Origin: Ottelia alismoides
Taxonomy: Eukaryota; Streptophyta; Magnoliopsida; Alismatales; Hydrocharitaceae
Reading direction: 5' to 3'
Length of the DNA stretch: 64,000 nucleotides
NCBI GenBank assembly: GCA_037367405.1
Contig: JAZKJV010000152.1
Span: forward strand, 434,001 to 498,000
Shown here: positions 35,101-46,581 of the stretch, piece after piece
Layout: each line of letters starts with the position of its first letter
Numbering within the stretch: position 1 is the stretch's first letter
Made by a program: the position numbers and the translations under genes
Notes under the pieces: generated by a model
The model's input: only the letters and a program-made list of their open reading frames with translations
Told to the model about the DNA's origin: nothing
The model's database searches: none

Positions 35101-36145
35101 GGTGGCTGGAGGTGAAGGGCGTGGCAGCAGGGCTGGCCTGCTCGAGGAGGAGCTGCCTGTTTTTATAATTTTGTTTTTGTTTTTTGTTTTTGTATTTTTT
35201 ATATTTTTTTAAACAGAACGAAATGTGAACTAAATAGGTGAAATGTGATGGTGGTGATTGTGATGTTGGATGTTGTGTGGTTTTTTATGTAAACTGAGGT
35301 GGTTGTGTTTGATTTTTGTGATGGATGAAATGAAATGAAGATGATGATGTGGTTTTTTTGTTGTGATGAACAAGATAAACAAATAGTGTTATATAAAAAT
35401 TTGACAAAGTGAAGATAGAGAATACTTACTTGCGGTTCGTCGAAAATGGAGCCACGGTGTGCGGCTTCCGTCGTGCCCTCGATCGGCTTGGCGAAAAGCC
35501 GAGAAGCTAGGCAATCCCCTTGTGGAGAATGCAACGGAAACAAGGCTTGTGGATCTTGCCTAGACTCGCCATCGCTCAACACCAATGGACGAGCTGTCAC
35601 CTCGGAATGTTGGTAGAGCTGGAGCTTTTCTCACTTGTAGAATGGCGGATGAAGAAGAATGGAGAGGGAGATCAGAATATAAAGAAGAAGAGGGAGTTAG
35701 AGAAGAGATGGAGAGAGTGGAGAAAATGGTGGAGGAAGTAGAGAAGATGTGGCTTGGAGTGGGAAATAAGAAAAGAAGAAGTAAAAGGGAGAGGAAAAAT
35801 AAAAATATAATAAAATATGAGTAAAATAAGTAGGCTACTTAAAATAACAATAATTAAAATAATAAAATAATAATAATATCCGAAAAAAATAAAATAAATC
35901 CAAAAATAATAAAATAAAGGGGTGACATGTGGCGGCTCCAGGAGCTTCCACATGTCGCTCCTAGAAAATTCAAAAATTAAATGTAAACAAAAATAAAAAA
36001 GAAATAACAAAAGGGATTAAATCAAAAAGTGGTCAACATGAAAGTTGCTCGTCTCAATGAGATCTACAACTTTCATGAAGGGTTGAAAATCAAAAGAAGT
36101 CATCTGTATAAAATATATTTTTGGGTGGTACCTTATAAATATAAA
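35101..36145 (-). repeat. Distal part of the 3' LTR of the second Athila element
   Basis: Continues the LTR 42,374-43,056 across the MULE insertion, as shown by the exact 9 bp duplication AAATATAAA at the junction. On the minus strand it runs from U3 (with CACATGTC inverted words at about 35,908-35,958) into CT-rich and GC-rich leader-like sequence at 35.4-35.75 kb. The left end is lost; expected LTR sequence is missing beyond about 35.1 kb, where the ULP1-bearing MULE begins. Open frames in the purine-rich tract (35.5-35.8 kb) are compositional. Confidence 0.6.
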
Positions 36146-36195
36146 GGGCTTGGGGAGCTTGCACCATAGTGTAGATTAGTTATGTGCACCAGCTT

Positions 36196-37610
36196 TGACA
36201 GCCCTTAGATCTAGATCCATCCAAGGGTTCCTCCTCACTTTACTTTCCCAAGAAAATCTCACTTCCCACTGCAGACCAGGCAATAAACGTCCTTTTTTCC
36301 TTTGCCTCAAACCCCTTGGGCCTCCACTTTCCTCCATGTTCGTCGAAGCCGCCCACCTCCGATGCCGCAAAAAGCTCCGGCAACCCACTGTTGGCTCTCT
36401 CCCTCTTGCGGCGGCTTCCCACAGACGACGAGGGATCAGCCGCTGCCTCTCCCTTCTCATGAACATCAAGTCCCAGTTTCTCCCCCGAGTAGCACCCCTT
36501 CCCCTGTTGTACCAACATCAACCCGAAGCAGTGCCTGCCTTCCTCCTTTCCCTCGCGACCTGGCCTCTGCCTCTTTCCCTGCCCGAGACTTAGTCCTTCC
36601 CTTCCGTCCCCAAGGAAGACCGATACTTCTTCCCTAGTAGGGGCTTCCTCCCGAGTTGCTGACGTCGTTCTCCTTCTAACCGTCGCTTGAGCGTCTTCCC
36701 CGATCGTGCGTCTCCCCATTCGCGCCGCACTCCTACAAGCTCCCCTCGCCCCTTCCCCTCTCGCGGGTGATCGGCGCAGCGACATGCGTCCTTCCCTCCG
36801 CCGATGCCCTCCTCTCGCGAGGAGTTCGCCGTGGATTTCCCGTTCTCGTTGGCACTCATGGAGTTCACTACAACTCTCCCCCGCTCACCAGCGCCCACCT
36901 TCAACGAGATGAAAGTATCGCCCCTCGCCCTCTTACCGGCGTCGACATTCTACGAGGAGTCCACGGTGCCCCGATGCCTCGCAGCTGTCTTCTCCCTCTC
37001 GTATTGGATTACAAGCTCTATATCAATTACGTGTCATGTCTTCTCCCTCTTGTATTAGGTCAATTGTAAATTAGGGAGTTAGATCAGTAAAGTTTAATTA
37101 AGTATGTGCTTTTGCATGCTTTCATAAATCAGATGGTGAATATGGATTTTTTATTTTTCAAAAGTCACATGTACTAAAATGTGCTTGCTTTCAGTGAAAA
37201 TTTGATGGTTACAAAGTTTGTTAGGTATGAAGTTTACAATTGGCCTAATTATATTGGTAGCTGAAAAATTCCTTCGACATTAACTAGTTGGAAGCTTTGT
37301 TTTTAACCAAGTCGAGGAAGACTCTGATGTAACCAAGAATCTTGTCAGTGAAAATTTTGATTCATTGAACATAGAACTCTTTTTTAGGAGATGCACATCA
37401 TCTTTCCCCTCAGACATCGGGGGCAACAACACGCGCCCCTCCTATCTCCAGCGCCCACCCGTTGGGAGAAGTCCGCCGAGTTCCTCTAGCTCTCGTCGGC
37501 GGTAACCTCGCGAGGAGTCCACCATACCCGTCGCCCTCTTGCCGATGGTAACCTCGCGAGGAGTCCTCCGTTCAGTTCCTCGATGCACCCTCCCTCTACG
37601 TAACAGATGA
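36196..37610. repeat. GC-rich subterminal region of the MULE with short internal repeats
   Basis: The words CTCGCGAGGAGT (near 36,812, 37,507 and 37,554), GAGGAGTCCAC and CCCTCTTGCCG/CCCTCTTACCGGCG recur. Overlapping open frames exist on both strands, but they share no domain and change frame between the repeats, so I do not call a gene. Captured host sequence is possible. Confidence 0.5.
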
Positions 37611-38396
37611 ACCCCATTGTAAGTAGTATCTAGTTTACAACTTTACACAGATTACGGGGTTGGGAATTTTAATAGCGTAAGCTTTAAACAGTTCAATCAT
37701 TAAATTTAATGTTTGGATTTGGCAATCTTAGTGGTATCTCCTTAGATCTTTCCGAGTTCTCACATCTTGTTGTAAAGCGGAGCAAAGCAAACCATTCCCT
37801 GATTCATATCTTCACATCTTGATCGTAACATATGATGCCTTAAACTGTTTCATCTGAAGGCAACTTGTCTTCTCAGATGCCTTGCTTATTTTTTAAATTA
37901 TTTGATTCATGTTTTAAACAACAAAGGAAATGCACAAATTTGCAAATTCAGAAGAAAAAAAGATTGAGTGTGATTGCCGAGCATCACCATTAAGCTCCCG
38001 ATGACCACCACAGCAATGGTGGTGGTATTGTAGACGAGAAACATAACTTTATTCAGACTAGTGGGACTTATTGAAACTCCATCGGAACCAGCATCGACAC
38101 TGGTTGTCTTAATGGATGTTGATAGTTTCTCTAACTTTCAGAGTCAACCATGAGCCCAAGTTCGGTTTGCACTCGAGTGTGGAGTTCGAGCATTTCTGGG
38201 CACAAACTCAATGTAATGCCTTCCATTCACTCAACCATAATAAATATTTAGCAAACAAGTAGCTTTTCAAGTAGCAACAAGAAATCTTGCAAAGAAATAG
38301 CTGCTATTTGTATTTTGGTCATACACAACCATGAGTATATATAACACATCTGTTGAAAACAAAATGACTGTAATTAAGTTATGCCTCTTTTGCCGC

Positions 38397-38640
38397 TTAG
38401 AAGTTACCATTCTTCCCACCAAAATGTCCCAACAAAGACCTTCCCATATCCTTTAGCCATACACCAAAAAATCCCAATAGCGAAGTCCCCATATCCTTTA
38501 GCTTTACACCAAAAAGTCTCGACATGGAGGTTCCCATCTCCTTTAGCCTCACATCAAAAAGTTTCGACAGGGAGGTCATCTTCTTTAGCTTCAAACCCAA
38601 AAATCCCAATAGAGAGCTTTTGTCTCCTTCAGCGTCCCTG
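38397..38640 (-). repeat. 45 bp coding-like tandem repeat beside the transposase 3' end
   Basis: About four copies of a 45 bp unit translate on the minus strand as a 15-residue repeat of the type S-L-L-G-F-F-G-V-x-L-K-D-M-G-T, amphipathic in look, with the stop at 38,397. It lies ~100 bp after a GT donor (38,749) that ends the zinc-knuckle exon. I could not find an acceptor that keeps the frame, so it may be a second exon in an intact relative, or unrelated. Confidence 0.55.
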
Positions 38641-38748
38641 CTGGATGGATACAATAGATAAGAAGATTGTGATGTCTAAACTAGAAATTAAATCCATGTC
38701 GGGGTAAAAAAAGTAATGAAAACAAGAGCTAACAATATATATAGTTAC

Positions 38749-40979
38749 CTTGGATTTGCATGTTGTTTGATAATGTCCTTTATCTCCACAAGCACTGCAT
38801 GTTCTTTGCTTAATCGCAGATTGTGATGAAGATAATTCGATGTCGGATTTTATTCTTTCAGACTTTCTTGGGTGGCCCTTGGCTTTTACGACGGCTGGAT
38901 CACGAATGTCGAAATGATCATTTAGTAAACCATTGATTGAATTACGTTGCGATGTTTGTTCCCTTGGTGGATTCATAGCAGAAGATTGGCCGAGTGCGCC
39001 ATTCTTTTGATGTTCTTCGACCTTCTTCATGCCTTCTTCGATAATTTCCAACACAACCTTTAAATTTTTCATGTTTAGACTACCCCATTTATACAATACA
39101 GAGAAATGAGATCGAATGCCCCACAACATATTTAGTGTTGGCTTCTCTTCGTTATCAATAACCGAGCTTTGGGTTGCTGCAACAAATCTAGCATTGATTG
39201 ACCAACGTCGAAGTAAATATAAATCCGGTATCTTTTCGATCTTCCTTTTCTTGAAAATATATAGAATATGACAACATACAATACCCTCAAAGGTAAATTT
39301 TTTACATGAGCAAACACAACTTCTATCTTTAGGATAAAAAAGAACCTTGAATCTTCGATTTCTATTGGCATACAAAAAGAGCTCATATGTGATCACATCA
39401 TCGCATTTTGCAATCTTCTCACTTTCACAATCAAATAGCATGTTAAATTCATCTTGAAAAATCGTAAAATTTGCAGGGGTATAAAATTGAGATGCTTGTA
39501 ACATCATTGGATTTTTAGTACCTAATGATGCCTTCGAAGTCAATGCTTTAAAGTCTTCACTTTCCTCTGCTTCACGACGTCCAATCAATGCTCGTTCATA
39601 TTGTGAAACAAATTCTGAAATAGAGGTTTGAGAATGAACATATCCGTCAAAATACGAGTTCATGCTTTCTGACCGTTGACTAGAAGACATCCCTGCAAAA
39701 AATGTATCTTTAAGATATATGGGTACCCACATGTGCCGCACATCATACATGTTGTGGACCAACTTTTTGTTGCTAAATTATACTTCTCACGCATATCATC
39801 CCACTTTTTTTCAAAGTCTTCTACCGTCTCACACCCATAGATCCATTTATCATAATCATGTTCGAACTGCTTGTCACTTCTTAATTGATGTAAATGAATC
39901 AAGGCATTTTTTCTGATATGCCAAATGCAAAATCTATGTCTTGTATATGGGAAAACCAATGCAATTGCTTCACGCATTGCAGGATCTTGATCTGTAATTA
40001 TTGAAACAGGCTCTTTCCCATACATGCATTGCAACCAAGTACGAAATAACCAAACAAATGTCTCAGTGCTTTCATCTGCAAGTAAAGCACATCCAAACAA
40101 TGTAGATTGTCTATGATGATTTATTCCAGTAAAGGGTGCAAAGGGCGTTAAGAATTTGTTTGTCCTGTACGTAGTATCAAATACCAAAACATCGCCGAAA
40201 TGCATGTAAGAAGCCCGAGATCTTCCATCGGCCCAAAACACGCTTCTGACCATCCGATTTTCATCAACCTCAAATCTAAAGAAAAAATCATCATCTGTGA
40301 CCATCTTCTCTTCAAAAGATCGCACAATTGCCATGCATTCGTGCCCAAGATTATTCTTCCGCTTGCATTTTATCTGATCTTTACAAACTTGGCTAGTGAC
40401 ATTCGTCTCACCGGATGCACTCAAAACGTTTGAAATTTTAGATGCACCTAATCCACAACCATGCAATGTGTCAATTAATACTCTTGCACATGATGAAATT
40501 TCTTTATGTGATCGAAGCATGGATACCTTGGAGGGACTTGTCAAATCATGATTATGCATTTCATGAAATTTTTTAACTACCCACATTCCAACTTCATTTA
40601 CGGATAAATAAATTGATGCTTCACATCCCTCCCGTGTATGACGTCGACGTTTGATCTCCCTCCCATCATTCTTCATATCTTTAAATCCTTCCTTTGAGCA
40701 TACTATTTTCCTAGCCATTGGCAGATTTGTTCTTTGTGATCGATACAATTTATGTTTTCGTGTGGAAAATCCCAATCTCCTTGCATAAGAGTTATAAAAA
40801 TTGATTGCATCTTCATCCGTTTTAAATTCCATGCCAATGATGGGTTTCTCAAATTCTGTACTAAATGTTTCGGTGCAATCCGATATATTCAAGCTGTTCC
40901 CCTCATCATCTTCATCACCTTCAAAATCTTCCTCCAATACAATTCTATCATCCTTTGACATATCTATGCAACGAATCAA
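38749..40979 (-). pseudogene. FAR1/FHY3-type MULE transposase, one frameshift
   Basis: The ATG at 40,979 opens a 439-codon frame. It has an acidic N-terminus, FAR1 zinc domain (FYNSYARRLGFSTRKHK near residue 62, CEASIYL, HEMHNHDLTSPSK) and MULE core with FDTTYRTN near residue 270, ITDQDPAM and HRFCIWHI. A single-base shift in an A-run near 39,765 moves the frame to the second open part, which has MWVPIYLKDTFFAG, SQRSESMNSYFDGY, SWIM CVCSCKKFTFEGIVCCHI and zinc knuckle CSACGDKGHYQTTC. That part ends at an AAG|GTAACT donor at 38,749. Apart from this shift I see no stop over ~740 codons, so the copy is recent. It would cut and paste this MULE. An alternative is a domesticated FAR1-like factor, but TIRs and target duplication surround it. 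Confidence 0.9.
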
Positions 40980-42280
40980 AACAACAAGAAATCATATAAT
41001 TTGTATTTTTTTCTCAACATAAAAGAAGTAATGTTAACGGGGCTAATTTTTAATGTCACTAAATAGGAAGGGGAAGTAACAAAAATATAACTCAAATAAA
41101 AAAATAAAGAAAATATAGTTCGCGATGCACATTGTTGGAAATAACAAAGAATGGAGAAATTTCTCTTACCTGTTACGTAGATGGAGGATGCACTGCCTTG
41201 TTGAATGGAGGACTGCGGAAAGATGGCTGTGAGGGAGACACACAATGTGGATTCCTTGAATGATGTGAACTCCTTCGACAATGCAAGTGGTGCAATTGGC
41301 AACTCATCGGATGCAGACGCAACTACAAGGGAGAGAGACGTGTGAGGTTGTCCAGATGGTTGACGAGAAGGGGAGGAGATCATCACGGCATCTGTAAGGG
41401 GAGGAGATCAACATGGCATCACAGTAAATACATAAACATTAATTAGGTATAATGTTAGTTACATAATCGGTATGGCAAGTATAGCATAAGAAAATAAAAA
41501 ATGATGCGGTTTTCCACATTCTACAATCAATGTTCAAATTCCACCACCATAAACAAAACCTCTACCAGAACATATATTCAAATCCCAGCAATTAATATTA
41601 AAAAAATTAGCTAATGCCCCATATTGGATCGTTGATCTAAATAGTAGCACAATCCTCTAATAAAAATGTGAACTTGCACAGTTCAATGCGAACTTGCACG
41701 ACCACCGATTGGGGAGAGAGGGTGGGCGCGTGTTGCTATGCCGAACACTGGTGAGATGGGGGAGGTGCACAGAAGCCGGGCAGGGTGTCGTGCCATGCGA
41801 GAGAGGGAGATGCATGCGACGACGAGAGGTAAGGGGCTGCAGCTGCTCGGAATGGAGGCCGTCGAGGAGGGAGCATATGCAAGAGGGAGAGGAGGCAAGA
41901 GAAAAGAGAGAAGAGAGGTTTGTCGTATACATCAGCCTACGCACCGTTACAGGGGAGGGAGGATGTTGGCTCGACCATGAGCATCCTAGATTGGTGAGGA
42001 GAGGGCGATGAGCGCACCGCCTGATTGTCGGGGAGGGAGGATGGCACAGTCAACTTCAGGCGTCGATGAGAGGACAAGGACCCCACCGGAGGGGCCATCG
42101 GGGAGGAGGGTGGCGACGAACTCATGGCCGGAATTGCCAAATTCGAATGGGTGGGAGGAGGGAGATGAAAGGGCAAGTGCAAGTGGGAAGAGGAGAGGGG
42201 GTTTGGTCCGTAGGGAGAGTGGGCACGAGAAGAGACGTCTACCATTTGCCTTGGAAATGGGATTGTTGTGGGAAAAGTGA
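40980..42280 (-). other. 5' region of the MULE transposase
   Basis: On the minus strand an ACGTAACAG|GTAAGA donor at about 41,170 suggests a leader intron upstream of the ATG. Sequence at 41.65-42.28 kb is GC-rich and open in several frames on both strands, with no recognisable domain. It probably holds the promoter and leader. Confidence 0.45.
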
Positions 42281-42373
42281 GTAGATTTAGGCCATTAGAT
42301 CAATTCTAATCCAATGGCTGTGATCATTGGTGAATGTAAGTTGCTTGCACCATGGTGCAAGATCCCCAAGCCC

Positions 42374-43056
42374 AAATATAAAATACCGCATTTTATCTTT
42401 TGTCATTTTTTGTCATTTTTCAATAAGAGAAAAATCAAAATAAAAATAGAGAAAATATAAAAATAATATTTACAACTTAATCTATTTTTTTGGATTTTTA
42501 ATAATTAGGAAAATGAAATGGTAAAATAAGGGGGCAAAACGGTCAATATGTACAACATACAAAAGGGGCCCAAAACCCAAGTTTTGCATACAAGCTCCGA
42601 TTTTAATGAAATTGGTCTTGTTTCGAAGGTCTTTGAATGTATATTACTTTAAAAGTGAGTAGACCTAATTCCGAGATTGTATGAGAGAGATATGTGCATT
42701 TTAAGGCTCCTAGTTTCAAACTTGGATTGGGATTTTATTGGTCAATTTTACAAGTTAGTATTTTTTTGATATTTTTCTTTAATTAGTGTTAGTCATATAT
42801 ACACTATAAAGTTGATTTTATTAGATTTGGAGTTAGTATAAAATATATACAAATAGGGTATTTATGGTGAATATACAGGTGAATATTTACAAGTGAATTT
42901 GGCTTCTTATTTAATGCAAATATGAATGCTAAAATGCAGATATTACCAATGTATGCATGAATGCTAATTATGCAATATAAGTGGAAATATGCATCTACTT
43001 ACTCGGAAACAGAGCTCTATTTTCAATTTTAAAAGTGATGAATCATAGATTCATCA
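42374..43056 (-). repeat. Proximal part (U3 start) of the 3' LTR of the second Athila element
   Basis: On the minus strand the LTR starts TGATGAATCTATGATTCATC directly after the PPT. Its U3 resembles that of the first element (9,728-9,100; shared TGCATTTTAGCATTC and CAAAAC-CAA words). It is interrupted at 42,373 by the MULE. Confidence 0.75.
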
Positions 43057-43069
43057 ACCCCCTATACTT
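43057..43069 (-). other. Polypurine tract of the second Athila element
   Basis: On the minus strand TAAGTATAGGGGGT lies immediately before the LTR start TGATGAATC. The same tract precedes LTR2 and LTR3 in the plus-strand array (53,549-53,562 and 59,268-59,281). The PPT primes plus-strand DNA synthesis. Confidence 0.85.
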
Positions 43070-44560
43070 AAACATTGCTCGTCCCCGAGAAACTATAATG
43101 AAATGCAAGAGTGAAATGATTTTGGGTTCCATATCAAGGTCATGAACAAAAGTTGAAAATGGAGCTTGACTCGACCTTTGGATTAATTGTGTGGCGGAAC
43201 CTTATTGGGATTTGAACTTAAGACAACCTAACAGACTTCAAGTTCCACAAGTCTTCTATTCAAGACGCCTCAACAGTCAGGTGAGAACAAATCCTCAAAT
43301 ACAAATTTCTGATGACTATGATTCTTACTTGTACTGTGTAAGTGAAATGTAACTCTCCACATCAGAAATGGCTAAGAAGCAGCCTCCTCTAACAAGGTAA
43401 CTCAAATAACCCAGTCCAGTAACTCTTTCCTCGAGGAGCGGGGTATTCCCTTCTAAGTTCAAGTGCGACTAGCTCAAGAGGAGGGGTGGAGAAAAGAATG
43501 GACGGTATCCAGTGTAGCTACCTATCTCGGGATTCCTGACCAGTGTAGCCAAGTCATCCAGCTGCATTTCCTTTGCTAATATACATACTCAAAAGGTATT
43601 TTATTTTCACTTGGACCTATCTGATTTTTTTGGAGTTTTTGCATTTTTTCTTTTTTTTCTTTTTTTTGAACTATATACAAGGTGCAGCATGTACATTAGG
43701 AGTTTTTCCTTTTGAGCCAGTAGACTATCCCTCTTTTGAAGCATTATTGCAACCCACAACGTCCCGTCCTTAGATGTCAACACCACCAGACTAGGTTGAG
43801 ATGCACTACCCTCCCTAGAGGAGGACGGATGTTTTCCCCCGTGTGCTACTCCAAGCTAAAAGATTCTACCTCCTCACCACCTCATCAATGAAGAGCCGTG
43901 TGCATTGTGCTTGTCCAAGTTAGGTCATTATCTAAAAGAATCATGTGTGTGCACGAGATATTCTACTTAGACTAATCAAGATGACATGCGAACTTAGACT
44001 TGCGGACTCAAAGAATTAAGTCACTTGACCTGAGAAATCTTAACTCCAGTTCCTATAAGGTTCCTCTGAAATTAGGTGGATTAAGGTCAAATCAGGTCCA
44101 TCTACAATATCTACTCATAACTTAGTTCAGAACCCACTAGCTTTTCACTTTGTATATGCAAGATATGCAGATGAGATGTAGATGACATGCTATGAAGATG
44201 AAATGCAAGACTCTTCTTTTTTTGATGCAGAGATGATGTGCAAGAGTAAATAAGAAGCTTATTTTTTTGTTTTTTTGTTTTATTTTTGTTTTTGTTTTTT
44301 TTCAAAACTTTGTTATACCTCCTAAATTACAATAATTTACAAGAGTTTATAAAGTATTATACAAATTATACAAGTGTTATACAATATATAAGTATACAAT
44401 TTTTTTTCAATTTTTACAAAAGATTTACAAGTATTATACAAGTATATAATTTTTTTTTCAATTTTTACCCACCCGTAATTATTGCAAAATATATACAAAA
44501 ATACGCGAAAATACGCGAAAGTACGAGCAATGGGTAAAGTATATATGTAATATATACACG
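43070..44560 (-). other. 3' untranslated region of the second Athila element
   Basis: Non-coding, with T-runs and ACAAGTATTATACAAG-like words (44.3-44.47 kb). It is homologous in part to the array spacers at 52.38-53.56 and 58.1-59.28 kb in the opposite direction. I see no env-like frame. Confidence 0.55.
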
Positions 44561-44924
44561 CCCCCTATACTTAGCATGTGCTATGTCCTCAAAGCACGAA
44601 AAGCGAGGAAAAAGACATAACTCGTGCTAAGCGTAGGAGAGCTAAAAAATAAAAATGTATAGAAGTCGCTCTGCCCCCCTATACTTAGGCTCTGGCAGCC
44701 TAAGTGTAGAAGAAGATAAAAAATAGGGCGGGCGAGGTTGAGAGGGGAAATGGATGAGTATATACATGGCGGGCATCGGTCCCCCCTATACTTAGGCTCT
44801 GGTCAGCCTAAGTATAGGACAAGAGTGAGTGTGAGAACCGATGAGATCTAGAGACTATACAACGAATGGTGAAGAGACTCGGTCACTCTCCCCCCATACT
44901 TAGGATCTGATCATCCTAAGTATA
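44561..44924 (-). repeat. Four hairpin copies of the PPT motif
   Basis: On the minus strand AAGTATAGGGGG or a variant occurs at about 44,572, 44,686, 44,792 and 44,902, spaced ~110 bp. Copies 2-4 form inverted repeats, for example CTTAGGCT…AGCCTAAG with a short loop, with the G-run on the 3' side. They lie between the protease frame and the 3' untranslated region. Confidence 0.75.
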
Positions 44925-44962
44925 GCCATAAAATGAAATGATATCGAGCCGGGGCGAGTGAT

Positions 44963-46558
44963 TCAAATCACTGTGGAGGGAGGGAGAATATATACAAGGA
45001 GGATTGAGAATATACAGGGATCAAGAAGGTTTGTGACGAACCTTCTTGCAGGATCGAGGAGGTGGGTAATATACAAGTGTGTCGCTGTCGGAAGCGTTCT
45101 CAGATGAATAATAGTGAGGTGAAGGGTCGTCCAACGCAGGTCGACACATGGCTGCTTGCTTAGATATGGCTTAAGAACACCCAAACTAAGCTCACTCATA
45201 TAAATCACCTTGTCCGGACCCGATGAGGATTCCTCTGAAACTTCCTTGTCTGGAATGTTGAAGGAAATTTTCTTGGTCGGTTTTCCTGAATCATGGAGAG
45301 GGAGATGAGAGCGACGCGCCTTGAGAGGTTCGGGGGAACACCTCGAGGAATCAATTCTCAACTTCCTCTCACTAGAAAGCCGACTAGAAGAGGGAGCAAC
45401 CGCGTTTTTATGCACAGTCAATGTAATCGTGGTTGTATCCTTTGAAGATCCGGGATGTGGTGCGGTGCTGACCATGGGTTCCTCATCAGACGAGTCACCA
45501 TATAGATTAGCATATTCCTGAAGGGTCAGCACGCGTCTCGAGAAGGTGCCAGTGATCTCAGTTGGCTTGATATTATTGGGCTCTTGTGTCGGATCATCAA
45601 AATGGTCAAGACAATCAGCAAAAATCATATACGACTCAACAGTGGCTTCTGGTTGTGAGTCCTCCTTAGAAGCAGTCACGGTGGTGGTGCAAGCAGTTGA
45701 TGAAGTGGAGGTGTGGGGAGTCTCTAATCCAACGGTCGTCTGGATAATCGGTCTCTCAGATGTAGTAGAGAGGTGGGACTCATCTTCCGCTCGATGGTCA
45801 CGACTGTCAACGGATGTGTGGGTCACCTTAGAATAAAGTTTATCAAAGAATGGATGAGGTCGAAGCGCTCCCAATGCTGTAAAATCAATTTCCCGAGTCT
45901 CGCAATCTATAGTCGCCTTAGCCAAGGCAAAGAACGGCTTCCTGAGAATAATCGGGGACTGGGAAAACTCCCCTCGGTGCTCAATGTCAATGATTGTGAA
46001 GTCCATATGGAGTAGAGCGCCTTGGAAAGTAACGATGACTGAAATATTTCCTCTCGATCGTTTGATGGATCGATCAGCCAGCTGAACAATCTCTCTCGAC
46101 TTCCTAAGTGGCCTGAGTTTGAGCTTGTCAAACACAGAGGTCGGGAGGATATTTATCGATGAGTCATCATCGATTCTCGCATGGGTAAAGATGGTGTCTT
46201 TGATTTCACACTCAACTCGGGGCAACCGCTTCACTCTGCGGCTCTTGGTCTTTCTCCCCATCACCAAGGAGGTGGCCATAGACACTATGTGTCTTTCAGT
46301 CCTTATCCTCTTATTGCCCGACCTCTTGGGCATCAATTTACTTCTCACAAATCGTTTGAGGTCGGGAAAGTGATCTATGGCCTTTATTAAGGGAAGATTA
46401 AAAATCAATTCTTCATCGAGTTCTTCCCTTAGGGCAGGATCTAATTTTTTTAGGTCTTTTTCATTTTCAATTTTTATGTGATTTTTTAGTTTTTCAATGT
46501 TTTTGGTCTTTTGGGGATTTTCAATTTTTTTTGGTGTTTTTAGTGGATGAATGATCAT
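44963..46558 (-). CDS. Athila-type aspartic protease region with long tail
   Basis: The frame is open for 531 codons. A basic linker (KRSGNKRIRTERH, RKTKSRRVKRLPR) precedes ARIDDDSSINILPTSVFDKL, the position of the Athila protease active site. Then come VQLADRS, DFTIIDIEHRGEF and PIILRKPFFALAKATIDC, the flap and ILGRPF-like regions. The active site reads D-D-S-S-I-N where related elements have D-x-G-A-S-I-N, so activity is doubtful. The last ~280 codons are S/T-rich and unlike pol, and reverse transcriptase does not follow. The start Met at 46,558 is formal, since the frame would be translated as part of Gag-Pro. An intact frame in an element without pol is notable. Confidence 0.75.
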   Translation of the reverse strand: MIIHPLKTPKKIENPQKTKNIEKLKNHIKIENEKDLKKLDPALREELDEELIFNLPLIKAIDHFPDLKRFVRSKLMPKRSGNKRIRTERHIVSMATSLVMGRKTKSRRVKRLPRVECEIKDTIFTHARIDDDSSINILPTSVFDKLKLRPLRKSREIVQLADRSIKRSRGNISVIVTFQGALLHMDFTIIDIEHRGEFSQSPIILRKPFFALAKATIDCETREIDFTALGALRPHPFFDKLYSKVTHTSVDSRDHRAEDESHLSTTSERPIIQTTVGLETPHTSTSSTACTTTVTASKEDSQPEATVESYMIFADCLDHFDDPTQEPNNIKPTEITGTFSRRVLTLQEYANLYGDSSDEEPMVSTAPHPGSSKDTTTITLTVHKNAVAPSSSRLSSERKLRIDSSRCSPEPLKARRSHLPLHDSGKPTKKISFNIPDKEVSEESSSGPDKVIYMSELSLGVLKPYLSKQPCVDLRWTTLHLTIIHLRTLPTATHLYITHLLDPARRFVTNLLDPCIFSILLVYILPPSTVI

Positions 46559-46581
46559 ACTCTCGATTGGAAGGCAAGGGG

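Larger units (their letters stand above)
36146..42373. mobile_element. Complete 6.2 kb MULE with FAR1-type transposase
   Basis: The left end GGGCTTGGGGAGCTTGCACC matches the right end on the minus strand, GGGCTTGGGGATCTTGCACC, and the match continues for about 6 more bases with one mismatch. Beyond ~30 bp the ends only vaguely agree. Flanks are perfect 9 bp copies AAATATAAA at 36,137-36,145 and 42,374-42,382. The element carries a minus-strand transposase, GC-rich subterminal blocks (36.2-37.05, 37.4-37.6 and 41.65-42.28 kb) and a coding-like tandem repeat. It sits inside the LTR of the second Athila element, so it is younger than that LTR. Confidence 0.9.

Noticed and set aside
36176..36912. 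Several overlapping 68-181 codon frames on both strands
   Set aside because: GC-rich composition gives long open frames in five frames at once; no domain, no consistent frame and no start context.
41657..42284. Overlapping 70-105 codon frames at the right end of the MULE
   Set aside because: Same compositional effect, with no recognisable motif; more likely promoter and leader of the transposase.
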